Source: Agromyces kandeliae (lineage in GTDB: Bacteria; Actinomycetota; Actinomycetes; Actinomycetales; Microbacteriaceae). From it: 64,000 bases of DNA. The stretch spans positions 1 to 64,000 of the forward strand of contig NZ_WKJD01000019.1 of assembly GCF_009674665.1 (NCBI RefSeq), read 5' to 3'. A program made the translations under genes and the position numbers. Positions 28,698 through 37,141 of the stretch are shown here, one piece after another. Below the pieces are notes generated by a model. The model did not search any database, was not told where the DNA came from, and saw only the letters and a program-made list of their open reading frames with translations. Positions within the stretch are counted from its first letter, which is position 1, and each line of letters opens with the position of its first letter.

Positions 28698-30268
28698 GCA
28701 CGGGCGTGCGCACCATCGTGCTCTGGTGCCCCGACTGGCCCGTGCTCGCGGCGTGCCGCGAGCACGGCATCGACCCCGCGCTGCCGGTCGCGCTCACCGA
28801 GAAGGGGCTCGTGCACTCCTGCTCGCCAGCGGCCCGGCGCGACGGCGTGGCGCGGGGGCTGCGGTTGCGCGAGGCGCAGTACCGCTCGACCGCGCTCGCG
28901 GTGCTGGAGTACGACGCCGCGCTCGACCACCGCGCGTTCGAGCCGGTCGTGCGGGGCATCGAGGCGATCGTGCCCGGCGTGCAGGTCCTGCGGCCCGGCA
29001 CGCTGGCGATGCGGGCGCGCGGTCCGGTCAGGTACTACGGCGGTGAGGATGCCGCGGCGCGGGCGCTCCTCGAGGCCGCCGCGGGGCTGGGGGTCGTGGG
29101 GGCACGCGTGGGCGTCGCCGACGGGCCGTTCGCCGCCGAGCAGGCGGCGCGGGCAGCGGGCGCCGCGCATGCTGAGGGCGCTTCGCCCGCACCGGGCGCG
29201 GTGCTCGCGGTGCCTCCCGGCGCGTCGGCGCGGTTCCTGGCGCCACTGCCGGTCTCGCTCGTGGCCGACGGCCGCACCGCGACCCTGCTCCACCGGCTGG
29301 GCGTGCGCACGCTCGGCGAGTTCGCGGCACTGCCCGAAGAGGACGTGCGGCGGCGCTTCGGCGCGGCCGGCGCGTTCGCGCACGATCGGGCCGCCGGGCG
29401 GGAGCAGTCGCGCGTGGCGCCGCGGACTCCCCCGCCCGACTTCGAGGTGGAGCAGCACTTCGAGCCCCCGCTCGAGCGCGTCGACCAACTCGCGTTCGCG
29501 TTCCGCGTGCGGGCCGAGGAGTTCATCGAGCGGATGCGGGCCGTGCGGCTCGTGTGCACGGGCATCCGGGTCGAACTCGACGACGAGCGCGGTGGCCACT
29601 CGAGCCGGAGCTGGCTGCACCCGCACTGGTTCACGCCGGCCGACGTGGTCGACCGCGTGCGGTGGCAGCTGCAGGGGTCCGGCACGGCCGACACAGGGCT
29701 CGAGTCCGCGATCGTGCGCCTGCGGATCGTGCCCGAGCGGGTCGACTCGACCGGCAACCACGAGGAGGGGCTCTGGGGCGGCGGACCCGACGAGCGCGTG
29801 CACCACGGGCTCACGCGCGTGCAGAGCATGCTCGGGCACGAGGGCGTGGTCACGGCGGCGATCGGCGGCGGGCGCATGCTGGCCGACCGTCAGGTGCTCG
29901 TGCCGTGGGGCGATCGCGCCCCCGAGCGGGTCGCGGCGGAAGCGCCCTGGCCGGGGAGCCTGCCTGCGCTCGCGCCCGCGAGCGTGTTCCGCGAGCGGCT
30001 GCCGGTCGCGCTCGTCGACGCCGAGGCCGCACCCGTGGCGGTCGATGCGCGCGGGGCGATCTCCGCGGCGCCGGCCTCGTTCGCGGTCGGCGGTGGGCGG
30101 CCATCGCCCGTGCGGGCGTGGGCGGGCCCGTGGCCGGTCGTCGAACGCTGGTGGGACGCGGAGCGCGCCCGCCGGGTGCACCGCTTCCAGGTGGTCGACC
30201 ACGACGGCTGCGCGTGGCTGCTGGTCCGCGACGCGGACGGCTGGTGGGCCGAGGCGAGGTACGACTGA
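28694..30268 (+). CDS. imuB: ImuB, Y-family polymerase-like mutasome adaptor
   Basis: A 524-residue Y-family DNA polymerase homologue that serves as the hub between the beta clamp, ImuA' and DnaE2 in mutagenic repair. The fold is seen from VLWCPDWPVLAACREHGIDP and through the little-finger region. The catalytic acidic residues of active Y polymerases (DxD and SxDE motifs) are absent, as known for ImuB. The GTG start overlaps imuA', and the stop shares a base with the dnaE2 start. A Trp/Asp-rich C-terminus (HDGCAWLLVRDADGWWAEA) ends the protein. Confidence 0.92.
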   Translation: MSTGVRTIVLWCPDWPVLAACREHGIDPALPVALTEKGLVHSCSPAARRDGVARGLRLREAQYRSTALAVLEYDAALDHRAFEPVVRGIEAIVPGVQVLRPGTLAMRARGPVRYYGGEDAAARALLEAAAGLGVVGARVGVADGPFAAEQAARAAGAAHAEGASPAPGAVLAVPPGASARFLAPLPVSLVADGRTATLLHRLGVRTLGEFAALPEEDVRRRFGAAGAFAHDRAAGREQSRVAPRTPPPDFEVEQHFEPPLERVDQLAFAFRVRAEEFIERMRAVRLVCTGIRVELDDERGGHSSRSWLHPHWFTPADVVDRVRWQLQGSGTADTGLESAIVRLRIVPERVDSTGNHEEGLWGGGPDERVHHGLTRVQSMLGHEGVVTAAIGGGRMLADRQVLVPWGDRAPERVAAEAPWPGSLPALAPASVFRERLPVALVDAEAAPVAVDARGAISAAPASFAVGGGRPSPVRAWAGPWPVVERWWDAERARRVHRFQVVDHDGCAWLLVRDADGWWAEARYD

Positions 30269-33200
30269 TGGGCTGGAACAACCCCGAGATCCCGTGGTCC
30301 GAGCTCGAGCGGCGGCTCTCCGACCGGCAGCGTCCGGGCGGCGCGTCCGCCGGTCGCTCCAAGGTGATGGGCGACGGCGGCGACAGCCCGGCCTGGAGCC
30401 GGAAGCGGCATCCGTACCGGCCGCCGGAGGCCGACGAGCGGCCGACCGGGCCCGTCGTCCCGTACGCCGAGCTGCACGCGCACTCGACGTTCAGCTTCCT
30501 CGACGGGGCGTCGGGTCCCGAGAAGCTCGTCGAGGAGGCGCACCGGCTGGGGCTCACCGGCATCGCGATCACCGACCACGACGGCTTCTACGGCATCGTG
30601 CGCTTCGCCGAGGCCGCCGAGGCGTACCCGGAGCTCGAGACCGTGTACGGCGCCGAGCTCTCGTTCGGGCTCAGCGAGCCGCAGATGGGCGCCGCCGACC
30701 CCGAGGGCGACCACCTGCTCGTGCTCGCCGCGCGCGAGGAGGGGTACCACCGGCTCGCGTCGGCGATCACCGCCGGCCAGCTCGCGGGCGGCGAGAAGGG
30801 CCGTCCGGTCTACGACCTCGACGACCTGGCGGCGCGCGCCGACGGGCACTGGGTCGTCTCGACGGGGTGTCGCAAGGGCGCGGTGCGCCGGGCGCTCGCG
30901 GGCGAGGGCGGGGCGGATGCCGCATGGCGCGAGCTCGACCGGCTGGTCGCGCTGTTCGGCCGCGACCACGTCGTCGTCGAGCTCACCGACCACGGCGACC
31001 CGCTCGACCAGGTCCGCAACGACGCGCTCGCCGCGCTCGCCGGCCGTGCGCGCGTGCCGGTGCTCGCGACGAACGCGGTCCACTACGCGACGCCCCGCGA
31101 GCATCGGCTCGCCTCCGCGCTCGCGGCGGTGCGGGCGCGGCGCAGCCTCGACGAGCTCGACGGGTGGCTTCCGGCGACCGACGGCCTGCACCTGCGCGCG
31201 GGCGCCGAGATGCTCGCGCGCTTCGAGCGCCACCCCGGCGCCGTCGAGCACTCGGTGACGCTCGCGCGCGACCTGTCGTTCCGGCTGCGGAGCGCGCGTC
31301 CGCGCCTGCCGCGGCAGGAGGTGCCCGAGGGCCACACGCCCATGTCGTGGCTGCGCGAGCTCGCGTGGCGGGGGGCCGAGCGGCGCTACCCGGGCGTGCC
31401 CGACCACGTGCGCGAGCGCCTCGCGAAGGAGCTCGACGTGATCGAGCAGAAGGACTTCCCGGGGTACTTCCTCATCGTGCACGACCTGGTGCAGGAGGCC
31501 CGCCGCCGCGGCATCCTCTGCCAGGGCCGCGGGTCGGCCGCGAACTCGGCCGTCTGCTACGTGCTCGACATCACCGGGGTCGACTCGATCTACTACGAGC
31601 TGCCGTTCGAGCGGTTCCTGTCGTCGCTGCGCGACGAGGAGCCCGACATCGACGTCGACTTCGACTCCGACCGCCGCGAGGAGATCATCCAGTACGTCTA
31701 CGGCAGGTACGGGCGGCACAACGCCGCGCAGGTCGCGAACGTGATCAGCTATCGGCCGAAGGGCGCGGTGCGCGACATGGCGAAGGCGCTCGGCTACTCG
31801 ACCGGGCAGCAGGACGCGTGGTCGCGTCAGGTCGAACGCTGGGGTTCGGTCGTCGAGACCGACGAGCACGACATCCCCGAGTCGGTCGTCGAGCTCGCCG
31901 AGCAGCTGCTGACCTTCCCGCGGCACCTCGGCATCCACTCGGGCGGCATGGTGCTCACCGATCGCCCCGTGGGCGAGGTGTGCCCCATCGAGCACGCGCG
32001 CATGGAGAACCGGACGGTGCTGCAGTGGGACAAGGACGACTGCGCCTGGATGGGCCTGGTGAAGTTCGACCTGCTCGGGCTCGGCATGCTCGCCGCGCTG
32101 CAGTACACGTTCGACCTCGTCCGCGAGCACACGGGCGAGGAGTGGGAGCTCGCGACGATCCCGAAGGAGGAGCCGGCGGTCTACGACATGCTGTGCCGCG
32201 CCGACTCCATCGGGGTGTTCCAGGTCGAGTCGCGCGCGCAGATGGGCACGCTCCCCCGGCTGCAACCGCGCTGCTTCTACGACCTCGTCGTCGAGATCGC
32301 GCTCATCCGTCCGGGGCCGGTGCAGGGCGGTGCGGTGCACCCCTACATCCGCCGCCGCACGGGCGAGGAGCAGGTGTCCTACCTGCACCCGAAGCTCGAG
32401 CCCGTGCTGCGGCGCACGCTCGGGGTGCCGCTCTTCCAGGAGCAGCTCATGCAGATGGCCGTCGCGGTGGGCGACTGCGACGCGGCCGACGCCGACCTGC
32501 TGCGTCGGGCGATGGGCTCCAAGCGGGGCGTCGAGAAGATCGAGCGGCTGCGCGCGAAGCTCTACGCCGGGATGGCGCGCAACGGCATCGACCCCGAGAC
32601 CGCCGACGCGATCTACGAGAAGATCGAGGCGTTCGCGAACTTCGGGTTCGCCGAGAGCCACGCCATCAGCTTCGGGCTGCTCGTCTACGCGAGCTCGTGG
32701 CTGAAGCTGCACTACCCCGCGGCGTTCCTGGCGGCGCTGCTGCGCGCCCAGCCGATGGGCTTCTACTCGCCGCACACGCTCACCGCCGACGCGCGGCGGC
32801 ACGGCGTCGAGCTGCTCCGGCCCGACCTCGCACGCTCGGGCGTGCACGCGGGGCTCGAGGCGGTCGGGCGGAGCGGTGCGGCCGGCGCTGACGGCGGCGC
32901 CGAGGCGACGGCGACGGATGCCGCGGCGGGGGCGCGCGGCATCCGTCGCCCCACCGGCAGGCGGGACTGCGCCCACGCCGCCCAGCCGCCGGTCGGGCCG
33001 TTCGATCGCGAGGCGCCCGACCGCTCGACCGAGCATCGCCGCGACGGTGCGTTCGCGGTGCGCCTGGGACTCGCCGACGTCACCTCGATCGGGGCGAAGG
33101 TCGCCGAGCGCATCGTCGCCGAGCGCGACGCGCACGGCCCGTATCGCGACATGGCCGACCTCTCCCGTCGCGCCGACCTCGATGCGACGCAACTCGAGGC

Positions 33201-33756
33201 GCTCGCCGCGGCGGGGGCGTTCGAGTGCTTCGACCTGCGGCCACGGCAGGCCCTGTGGCTCGCGGGCGAGGCCGCGCAGGACCGTGCCGACTACCTGCCC
33301 GGCGCGGTCGTCGTCGTGCAGCCGCCGCTGCTGCCCCTGCTGAACGACGCCGAGCAGGTCGTCTACGACCTGTGGGCGACGGGCATCTCGCCCGACGACC
33401 ACCCCATCCGGCACGTGCGCGACCGGCTCGACGCGCGCGGCGTGGTTCGCATCGATCGGCTTTGGGGTGCCGAGTCGGGGCGACGCATCGAGGTGGGTGG
33501 CGTCGTCACGCACCGGCAACGACCGGCGACCGCGAGCGGCATCACATTCATGAACCTCGAGGACGAATCCGGCACGCTCAACGTGATCGCAAGCGTGGGC
33601 GTGTGGTCGCGGTACCGCCGGATCGCGCGCGAGGCGCCGGCGATGGTGGTCCGCGGGATCCTGGAGCGCTCGCGCGAGGGCGTGGTCAACCTCGTCGCGG
33701 ACCGGTTCGAGCCGTTGACCGTGTCGACCACCAACCGGTCCCGCGACTTCCGCTGA
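30268..33756 (+). CDS. dnaE2: Error-prone DNA polymerase III alpha subunit DnaE2
   Basis: C-family polymerase responsible for damage-induced mutagenesis. 1162 residues: a PHP domain (YAELHAHSTFSFLDGASG near residue 68) and the polymerase palm with catalytic aspartates in EPDIDVDFDSDRRE (about residue 460). Fingers and the beta-binding region follow, then a C-terminal OB domain (GRRIEVGGVVTHRQRP). Residues about 870-925 form an Ala/Gly/Arg-rich insertion absent from typical DnaE2, coded by a stretch with a 16-bp inverted repeat. The start overlaps the imuB stop (TGATG), completing an operon of three overlapping genes. Confidence 0.95.
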   Translation: MGWNNPEIPWSELERRLSDRQRPGGASAGRSKVMGDGGDSPAWSRKRHPYRPPEADERPTGPVVPYAELHAHSTFSFLDGASGPEKLVEEAHRLGLTGIAITDHDGFYGIVRFAEAAEAYPELETVYGAELSFGLSEPQMGAADPEGDHLLVLAAREEGYHRLASAITAGQLAGGEKGRPVYDLDDLAARADGHWVVSTGCRKGAVRRALAGEGGADAAWRELDRLVALFGRDHVVVELTDHGDPLDQVRNDALAALAGRARVPVLATNAVHYATPREHRLASALAAVRARRSLDELDGWLPATDGLHLRAGAEMLARFERHPGAVEHSVTLARDLSFRLRSARPRLPRQEVPEGHTPMSWLRELAWRGAERRYPGVPDHVRERLAKELDVIEQKDFPGYFLIVHDLVQEARRRGILCQGRGSAANSAVCYVLDITGVDSIYYELPFERFLSSLRDEEPDIDVDFDSDRREEIIQYVYGRYGRHNAAQVANVISYRPKGAVRDMAKALGYSTGQQDAWSRQVERWGSVVETDEHDIPESVVELAEQLLTFPRHLGIHSGGMVLTDRPVGEVCPIEHARMENRTVLQWDKDDCAWMGLVKFDLLGLGMLAALQYTFDLVREHTGEEWELATIPKEEPAVYDMLCRADSIGVFQVESRAQMGTLPRLQPRCFYDLVVEIALIRPGPVQGGAVHPYIRRRTGEEQVSYLHPKLEPVLRRTLGVPLFQEQLMQMAVAVGDCDAADADLLRRAMGSKRGVEKIERLRAKLYAGMARNGIDPETADAIYEKIEAFANFGFAESHAISFGLLVYASSWLKLHYPAAFLAALLRAQPMGFYSPHTLTADARRHGVELLRPDLARSGVHAGLEAVGRSGAAGADGGAEATATDAAAGARGIRRPTGRRDCAHAAQPPVGPFDREAPDRSTEHRRDGAFAVRLGLADVTSIGAKVAERIVAERDAHGPYRDMADLSRRADLDATQLEALAAAGAFECFDLRPRQALWLAGEAAQDRADYLPGAVVVVQPPLLPLLNDAEQVVYDLWATGISPDDHPIRHVRDRLDARGVVRIDRLWGAESGRRIEVGGVVTHRQRPATASGITFMNLEDESGTLNVIASVGVWSRYRRIAREAPAMVVRGILERSREGVVNLVADRFEPLTVSTTNRSRDFR
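32910..32950. repeat. 16-bp perfect inverted repeat inside the dnaE2 linker
   Basis: GGCGACGGATGCCGCG (32910-32925) and its exact complement (32935-32950) separated by nine bases. Each arm contains the over-represented GGATGCCGC word. Confidence 0.75.
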
Positions 33757-33771
33757 CCCCGCGGCCGATCC

Positions 33772-34857
33772 TCATCGCGGCTGGAGACGCGCCTCCGGCA
33801 CGGCCCCGGCCGTGCCGCTCGGGCGGGCGTCCGCCCCGAGCGCCGCGACATTGCGGATGAACAGGATGATCCACGTGAAGACGAGGATGCCCGCGACGAG
33901 CTCGACTGCGGTGAGCGTGTACAGGCCGACGATGAAGTACACGGCCAACAGGACGACGACGGCCATGAACGACCAGCCGACGACCAGGAACGTCCGCGAC
34001 GTGCCCGGGATCCAGCGCCGCAGTGCGACGACCAGCACGAAGAACGTCACCGCCATCCCGGATGCCGCGACCGTGTGGATCCAGAAGTGGGTGTCGACGG
34101 GGAAGATCCCGACGCATGCGAGGAGCACCCCGATGAGCACGAGGCAGACGCGCACGTTGCGCCGCCCGTGCGGATGCGACGTGGTGACGGTCGTCGTCGC
34201 GGCACGGGCGAGCGTGGTCACGAGGAAGCCGGCGACGATGAGCGTCAGGTTGAACGCCCGGGCCGACAGGTCGTCCGTCATGCCGAGCGCACTCAGGTGC
34301 TCGGCCCACCAGTGCGGGTCGGAGGCGGTCAGCATGCTCGCGAGCATGCCCTCGACGAGGAACACCGCCAGGACGATCGCGAGCAGCAGGAGGTCCATGT
34401 GCGTCGCCGACGAGAACACGACGTAGGCCGTGACGGCACCGGCGGAGCCCGCGATGACGAGCAGCGGAACGGCGAACACCGGTGCGCCGATGAACGCGCG
34501 CTCGAGGATGTCGGCCAGCAGGGTCCACGTGAGCAGGGCGATCACGCCGTGCGCGATGGCGAGCGCGACGACGTCGAGCACGTCCATCGGCCGCATCCGC
34601 CCGCCGCCCTCGCGCCCGGCGACGATCGCCCTCCCGGCGGCGAACACGACGATCGCGACGACGCCGCTCGCGACGGCGGCGTACTCGCCGATCGAGCCGC
34701 GTCCGGAGATCGGCGCGTCGCCCAGCCCGAACACCGGGATCGCGATCAGCCCCACCGCAGCGAACGAGACGGCGCCCGCGGCGAGGGCGAGGGACTCCAG
34801 CGAGCGCTCGCCGGTTCCGAGGAGCCGCTTCAGGCCCGCACTGCGGTCGGTCGGCAC
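33772..34857 (-). CDS. Multi-pass membrane protein (DUF998/Frag1-like), function unknown
   Basis: A 361-residue protein with about nine hydrophobic helices and little soluble sequence. It begins with a basic stretch (GLKRLLGTGERS), and a conserved-looking HFWIHTVAASGMAVTFF segment lies in the third quarter. It resembles DUF998/Frag1-type proteins, but I would not assign a function. GTG 34857 is chosen for the GGGGAG ribosome-binding site 7 bases upstream and because the first helix follows soon after. Convergent with dnaE2 (15 bases apart) and divergent from the MFS gene. Confidence 0.65.
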   Translation of the reverse strand: MPTDRSAGLKRLLGTGERSLESLALAAGAVSFAAVGLIAIPVFGLGDAPISGRGSIGEYAAVASGVVAIVVFAAGRAIVAGREGGGRMRPMDVLDVVALAIAHGVIALLTWTLLADILERAFIGAPVFAVPLLVIAGSAGAVTAYVVFSSATHMDLLLLAIVLAVFLVEGMLASMLTASDPHWWAEHLSALGMTDDLSARAFNLTLIVAGFLVTTLARAATTTVTTSHPHGRRNVRVCLVLIGVLLACVGIFPVDTHFWIHTVAASGMAVTFFVLVVALRRWIPGTSRTFLVVGWSFMAVVVLLAVYFIVGLYTLTAVELVAGILVFTWIILFIRNVAALGADARPSGTAGAVPEARLQPR

Positions 34858-35040
34858 GACTCGCTCCCCTCGCCGGCGAAGCCGTCCCGGGCGGCGCCGC
34901 ATCGTACGGCGACCGGGGCCGGCCTCGTGCTCTGATGGCCACGGTAGCGCAGCGCTCAGCCGGTGCGGCGGCGGCCGGACGGCGATACGCTGGCCACGGC
35001 CCGGACGCGCGACGCGCACGCGACGCGAGGAGGTGGCCGC

Positions 35041-36201
35041 ATGGCCGGATCGACGCGCGAACCGCTCTTCACGCGAGCCTTCATCGCTCTGGCCGTCGCC
35101 GAGTTGGCGTACTTCACGGCGACCGGACTCGCCCTCTTCGCGCTTCCGCTCTACGTGACCGGGCCCGTCGGTGGCGACGAGGCCTCCGCGGGGCTCTCGG
35201 TGGGCGTCTTCGCGGTCTCCGCATTCGTGCTGCGACCGTTCGCGGGACGCGCGTCCGACCGCTTCGGCCGCCGGCCGATGCTGGTGGGAGGGGCGCTGCT
35301 CGCGGCCGCATCCCTGCTCCTGCTCACGGTGACCCAGGATCTCGCCGTCATCATCGGCCTCCGGCTGCTCGCCGGGGTCGCCGAGGCGGCCTTCTTCGTG
35401 TCGGTGTTCGCCGCGCTGGCCGACCTGGCGCCCGCCTCGCGCCTGGGCGAGGCGCTCTCGTACAACTCACTCGGGCTCTACCTCGGCATCGCGTTCGGAC
35501 CCCTCGTCGGCCAGGTGCTGCTGGATGCCGCGGGGTTCCGCGCTGTGTGGCTCGGGGGCGCCGGCCTCGCCGTGCTCGCGGCGGGGCTCGCATTCCTCGT
35601 GGGCGAGACGAGGACCGCCCCGCCCGAGATCGGGGGCCGGCTGCGGATCGTCCACCGTCCGGCGATCCCGATCTCGATCGGCTTCCTCAGCTCGCTCGCC
35701 GCCGTCGGCGGCTTCATCGCGTTCGCGACGCTGTGGGCCCAGCGCATCGACCTCGCCTCGCCGAGCATCGCCCTGTTCGCCTACGGCGCCGTCGTGGTGG
35801 TGTGCCGCATCGCCTTCGCCCGCGTCCCCGATCGCCTCCCGTCGCTGCCGCTCGCCGCGGCGTCGCTCGTCCTCATCGGCGTCGGCCTGGTGATCGCCGC
35901 CGCATGGCAGGACTGGGTCGGGCTGCTCGTCGGCGTCGTGTTCATGGCGGTCGGCATCACCTTCACGACCCCCGCCTTCTTCTCCGCCGTCTTCGCCACG
36001 GCGTCCCCGTCCGAGCGGGGCGTCGCCTCGGGCACGGCCAGCGCCGCGCTCGACCTGGGCCTCGGCATCGGCCCCATCGCCCTCGGCCTCGTCGCGGCGC
36101 CCTTCGGCATCCCGTGGGCGTTCGCGGTCGCCGCGGGCATCGCCTTCGCGGGCGCGGCCTGGACCGCCGGCCTCGTGCGCCGGGCACCTGCACGAACCTG
36201 A
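35041..36201 (+). CDS. MFS transporter
   Basis: Major facilitator superfamily permease of 386 residues and about 12 helices. The cytoplasmic loop 2-3 motif is clear (AGRASDRFGRRPML), and a second, weaker copy is placed between the halves. The substrate is unknown; drug or metabolite efflux is common for this type. Start ATG 35041 follows GAGGAGGTGG at ideal distance; the longer open frame upstream is not used. Single gene, about 57 bases before the DUF3097 gene, which has its own leaderless promoter. Confidence 0.88.
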   Translation: MAGSTREPLFTRAFIALAVAELAYFTATGLALFALPLYVTGPVGGDEASAGLSVGVFAVSAFVLRPFAGRASDRFGRRPMLVGGALLAAASLLLLTVTQDLAVIIGLRLLAGVAEAAFFVSVFAALADLAPASRLGEALSYNSLGLYLGIAFGPLVGQVLLDAAGFRAVWLGGAGLAVLAAGLAFLVGETRTAPPEIGGRLRIVHRPAIPISIGFLSSLAAVGGFIAFATLWAQRIDLASPSIALFAYGAVVVVCRIAFARVPDRLPSLPLAAASLVLIGVGLVIAAAWQDWVGLLVGVVFMAVGITFTTPAFFSAVFATASPSERGVASGTASAALDLGLGIGPIALGLVAAPFGIPWAFAVAAGIAFAGAAWTAGLVRRAPART

Positions 36202-36246
36202 GGCCCGTCCCCGTCGTGTCGACGCCGGGCGTCGCGATCGATTCGC

Positions 36247-36252
36247 TAGCCT
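36247..36252 (+). promoter_or_regulatory. -10 hexamer TAGCCT, leaderless DUF3097 gene
   Basis: Six bases separate the hexamer from GTG 36259; there is no ribosome-binding site. Confidence 0.5.
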
Positions 36253-36258
36253 CGTCCG

Positions 36259-37131
36259 GTGCCCCCAGCCTCGAACGATCGCTTCGGACCCGACCGCTAC
36301 GGCCCGGACGTCCTCGCCGGCGACTGGCGCGCCGCCGGGCGGCGCACGATCCCGGAGCTCCCGGCGACGCGCGACCTGGTCGTCGAGCTCGCCGCCGACG
36401 GGTACTGCGGGGCCGTGGTCTCGGTCGAGAAGCAGACCGTGACGCTCGAGGACCGCCACGGCCGCATGCGGATGTTCCCGCTGGGGCACGGCTTCCTGGT
36501 CGACGGCGAGCCGGTGCGACTCGTGGCACCGGAGGCCCGCGCGCCGCAGGGCCGGATCCGCACGGCGTCGGGCTCGTTCGCGGTCGAGGCGGGGCGCCCG
36601 GCGAAGGTCGCCCTGCCGAGCCGCATCTTCGTCGAGGGTCGGCACGACGCCGAACTCGTGGAGAGGATCTGGGGTGCGGACCTGCGCGTCGAGGGCGTCG
36701 TCGTCGAGTACCTCGAGGGCGTCGACGTGCTGGGCGACGTGCTCGACGAGTTCCAGCCGGGACCCGGTCGCCGGGTCGGCGTGCTGGTCGACCACCTGGT
36801 CGCCGGGTCGAAGGAGCAGCGGATCGCGGATGCCGCGATGCGCGGCCCGCACCGCGGCCACGTGCTCGTGGTCGGCCACCCGTTCGTCGACGTCTGGCAG
36901 GCCGTCAAGCCGACTCGCGTCGGCCGGGAGTCGTGGCCGGTGATCCCGCGGGGCACGTCGTGGAAGCACGGGGTCTGCGCGGCGTTCGGCTGGCCGCACG
37001 AGGACCAGGCGGACATCGCGCGCGCCTGGCAGCGCATCCTCGGTCGGGTGCGCGGCTACGGCGACCTCGAGCCGGCGCTGCTGGGGCGCGTCGAGGAGCT
37101 GATCGACTTCGTCACCGCCCCGGCCGACTGA
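36259..37131 (+). CDS. DUF3097-family protein
   Basis: A 290-residue soluble protein of an actinobacterial family without known function. Visible are a small beta-rich N-terminal part (residues 45-95) and a following region with FVEGRHDAELVERIWG and VGVLVDHLVAGSKE. The EGxxDxxL and acidic DHL stretches resemble a TOPRIM fold (inference from pattern). The C-terminal region contains RGTSWKHGVCAAFGW. The GTG start is fixed by the leaderless promoter hexamer just upstream. Confidence 0.85.
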   Translation: MPPASNDRFGPDRYGPDVLAGDWRAAGRRTIPELPATRDLVVELAADGYCGAVVSVEKQTVTLEDRHGRMRMFPLGHGFLVDGEPVRLVAPEARAPQGRIRTASGSFAVEAGRPAKVALPSRIFVEGRHDAELVERIWGADLRVEGVVVEYLEGVDVLGDVLDEFQPGPGRRVGVLVDHLVAGSKEQRIADAAMRGPHRGHVLVVGHPFVDVWQAVKPTRVGRESWPVIPRGTSWKHGVCAAFGWPHEDQADIARAWQRILGRVRGYGDLEPALLGRVEELIDFVTAPAD

Positions 37132-37141
37132 GCCGTGACGG

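Noticed and set aside
29043-32891. 1282-residue open frame overlapping imuB and dnaE2
   Set aside because: Arg/Ala/Gly/Ser-only composition and no domain; both other-frame proteins are unmistakable, so it is a shadow.
32926-32934. Inverted repeat in dnaE2 as an insertion-sequence footprint
   Set aside because: No target duplication or transposase remnant, and the reading frame is intact; it is better explained by the over-represented GGATGCCGC word.
29890-33519. 1209-residue antisense frame opposite dnaE2
   Set aside because: Composition is the reverse shadow of DnaE2 codons; it has no recognisable domain or start signal.
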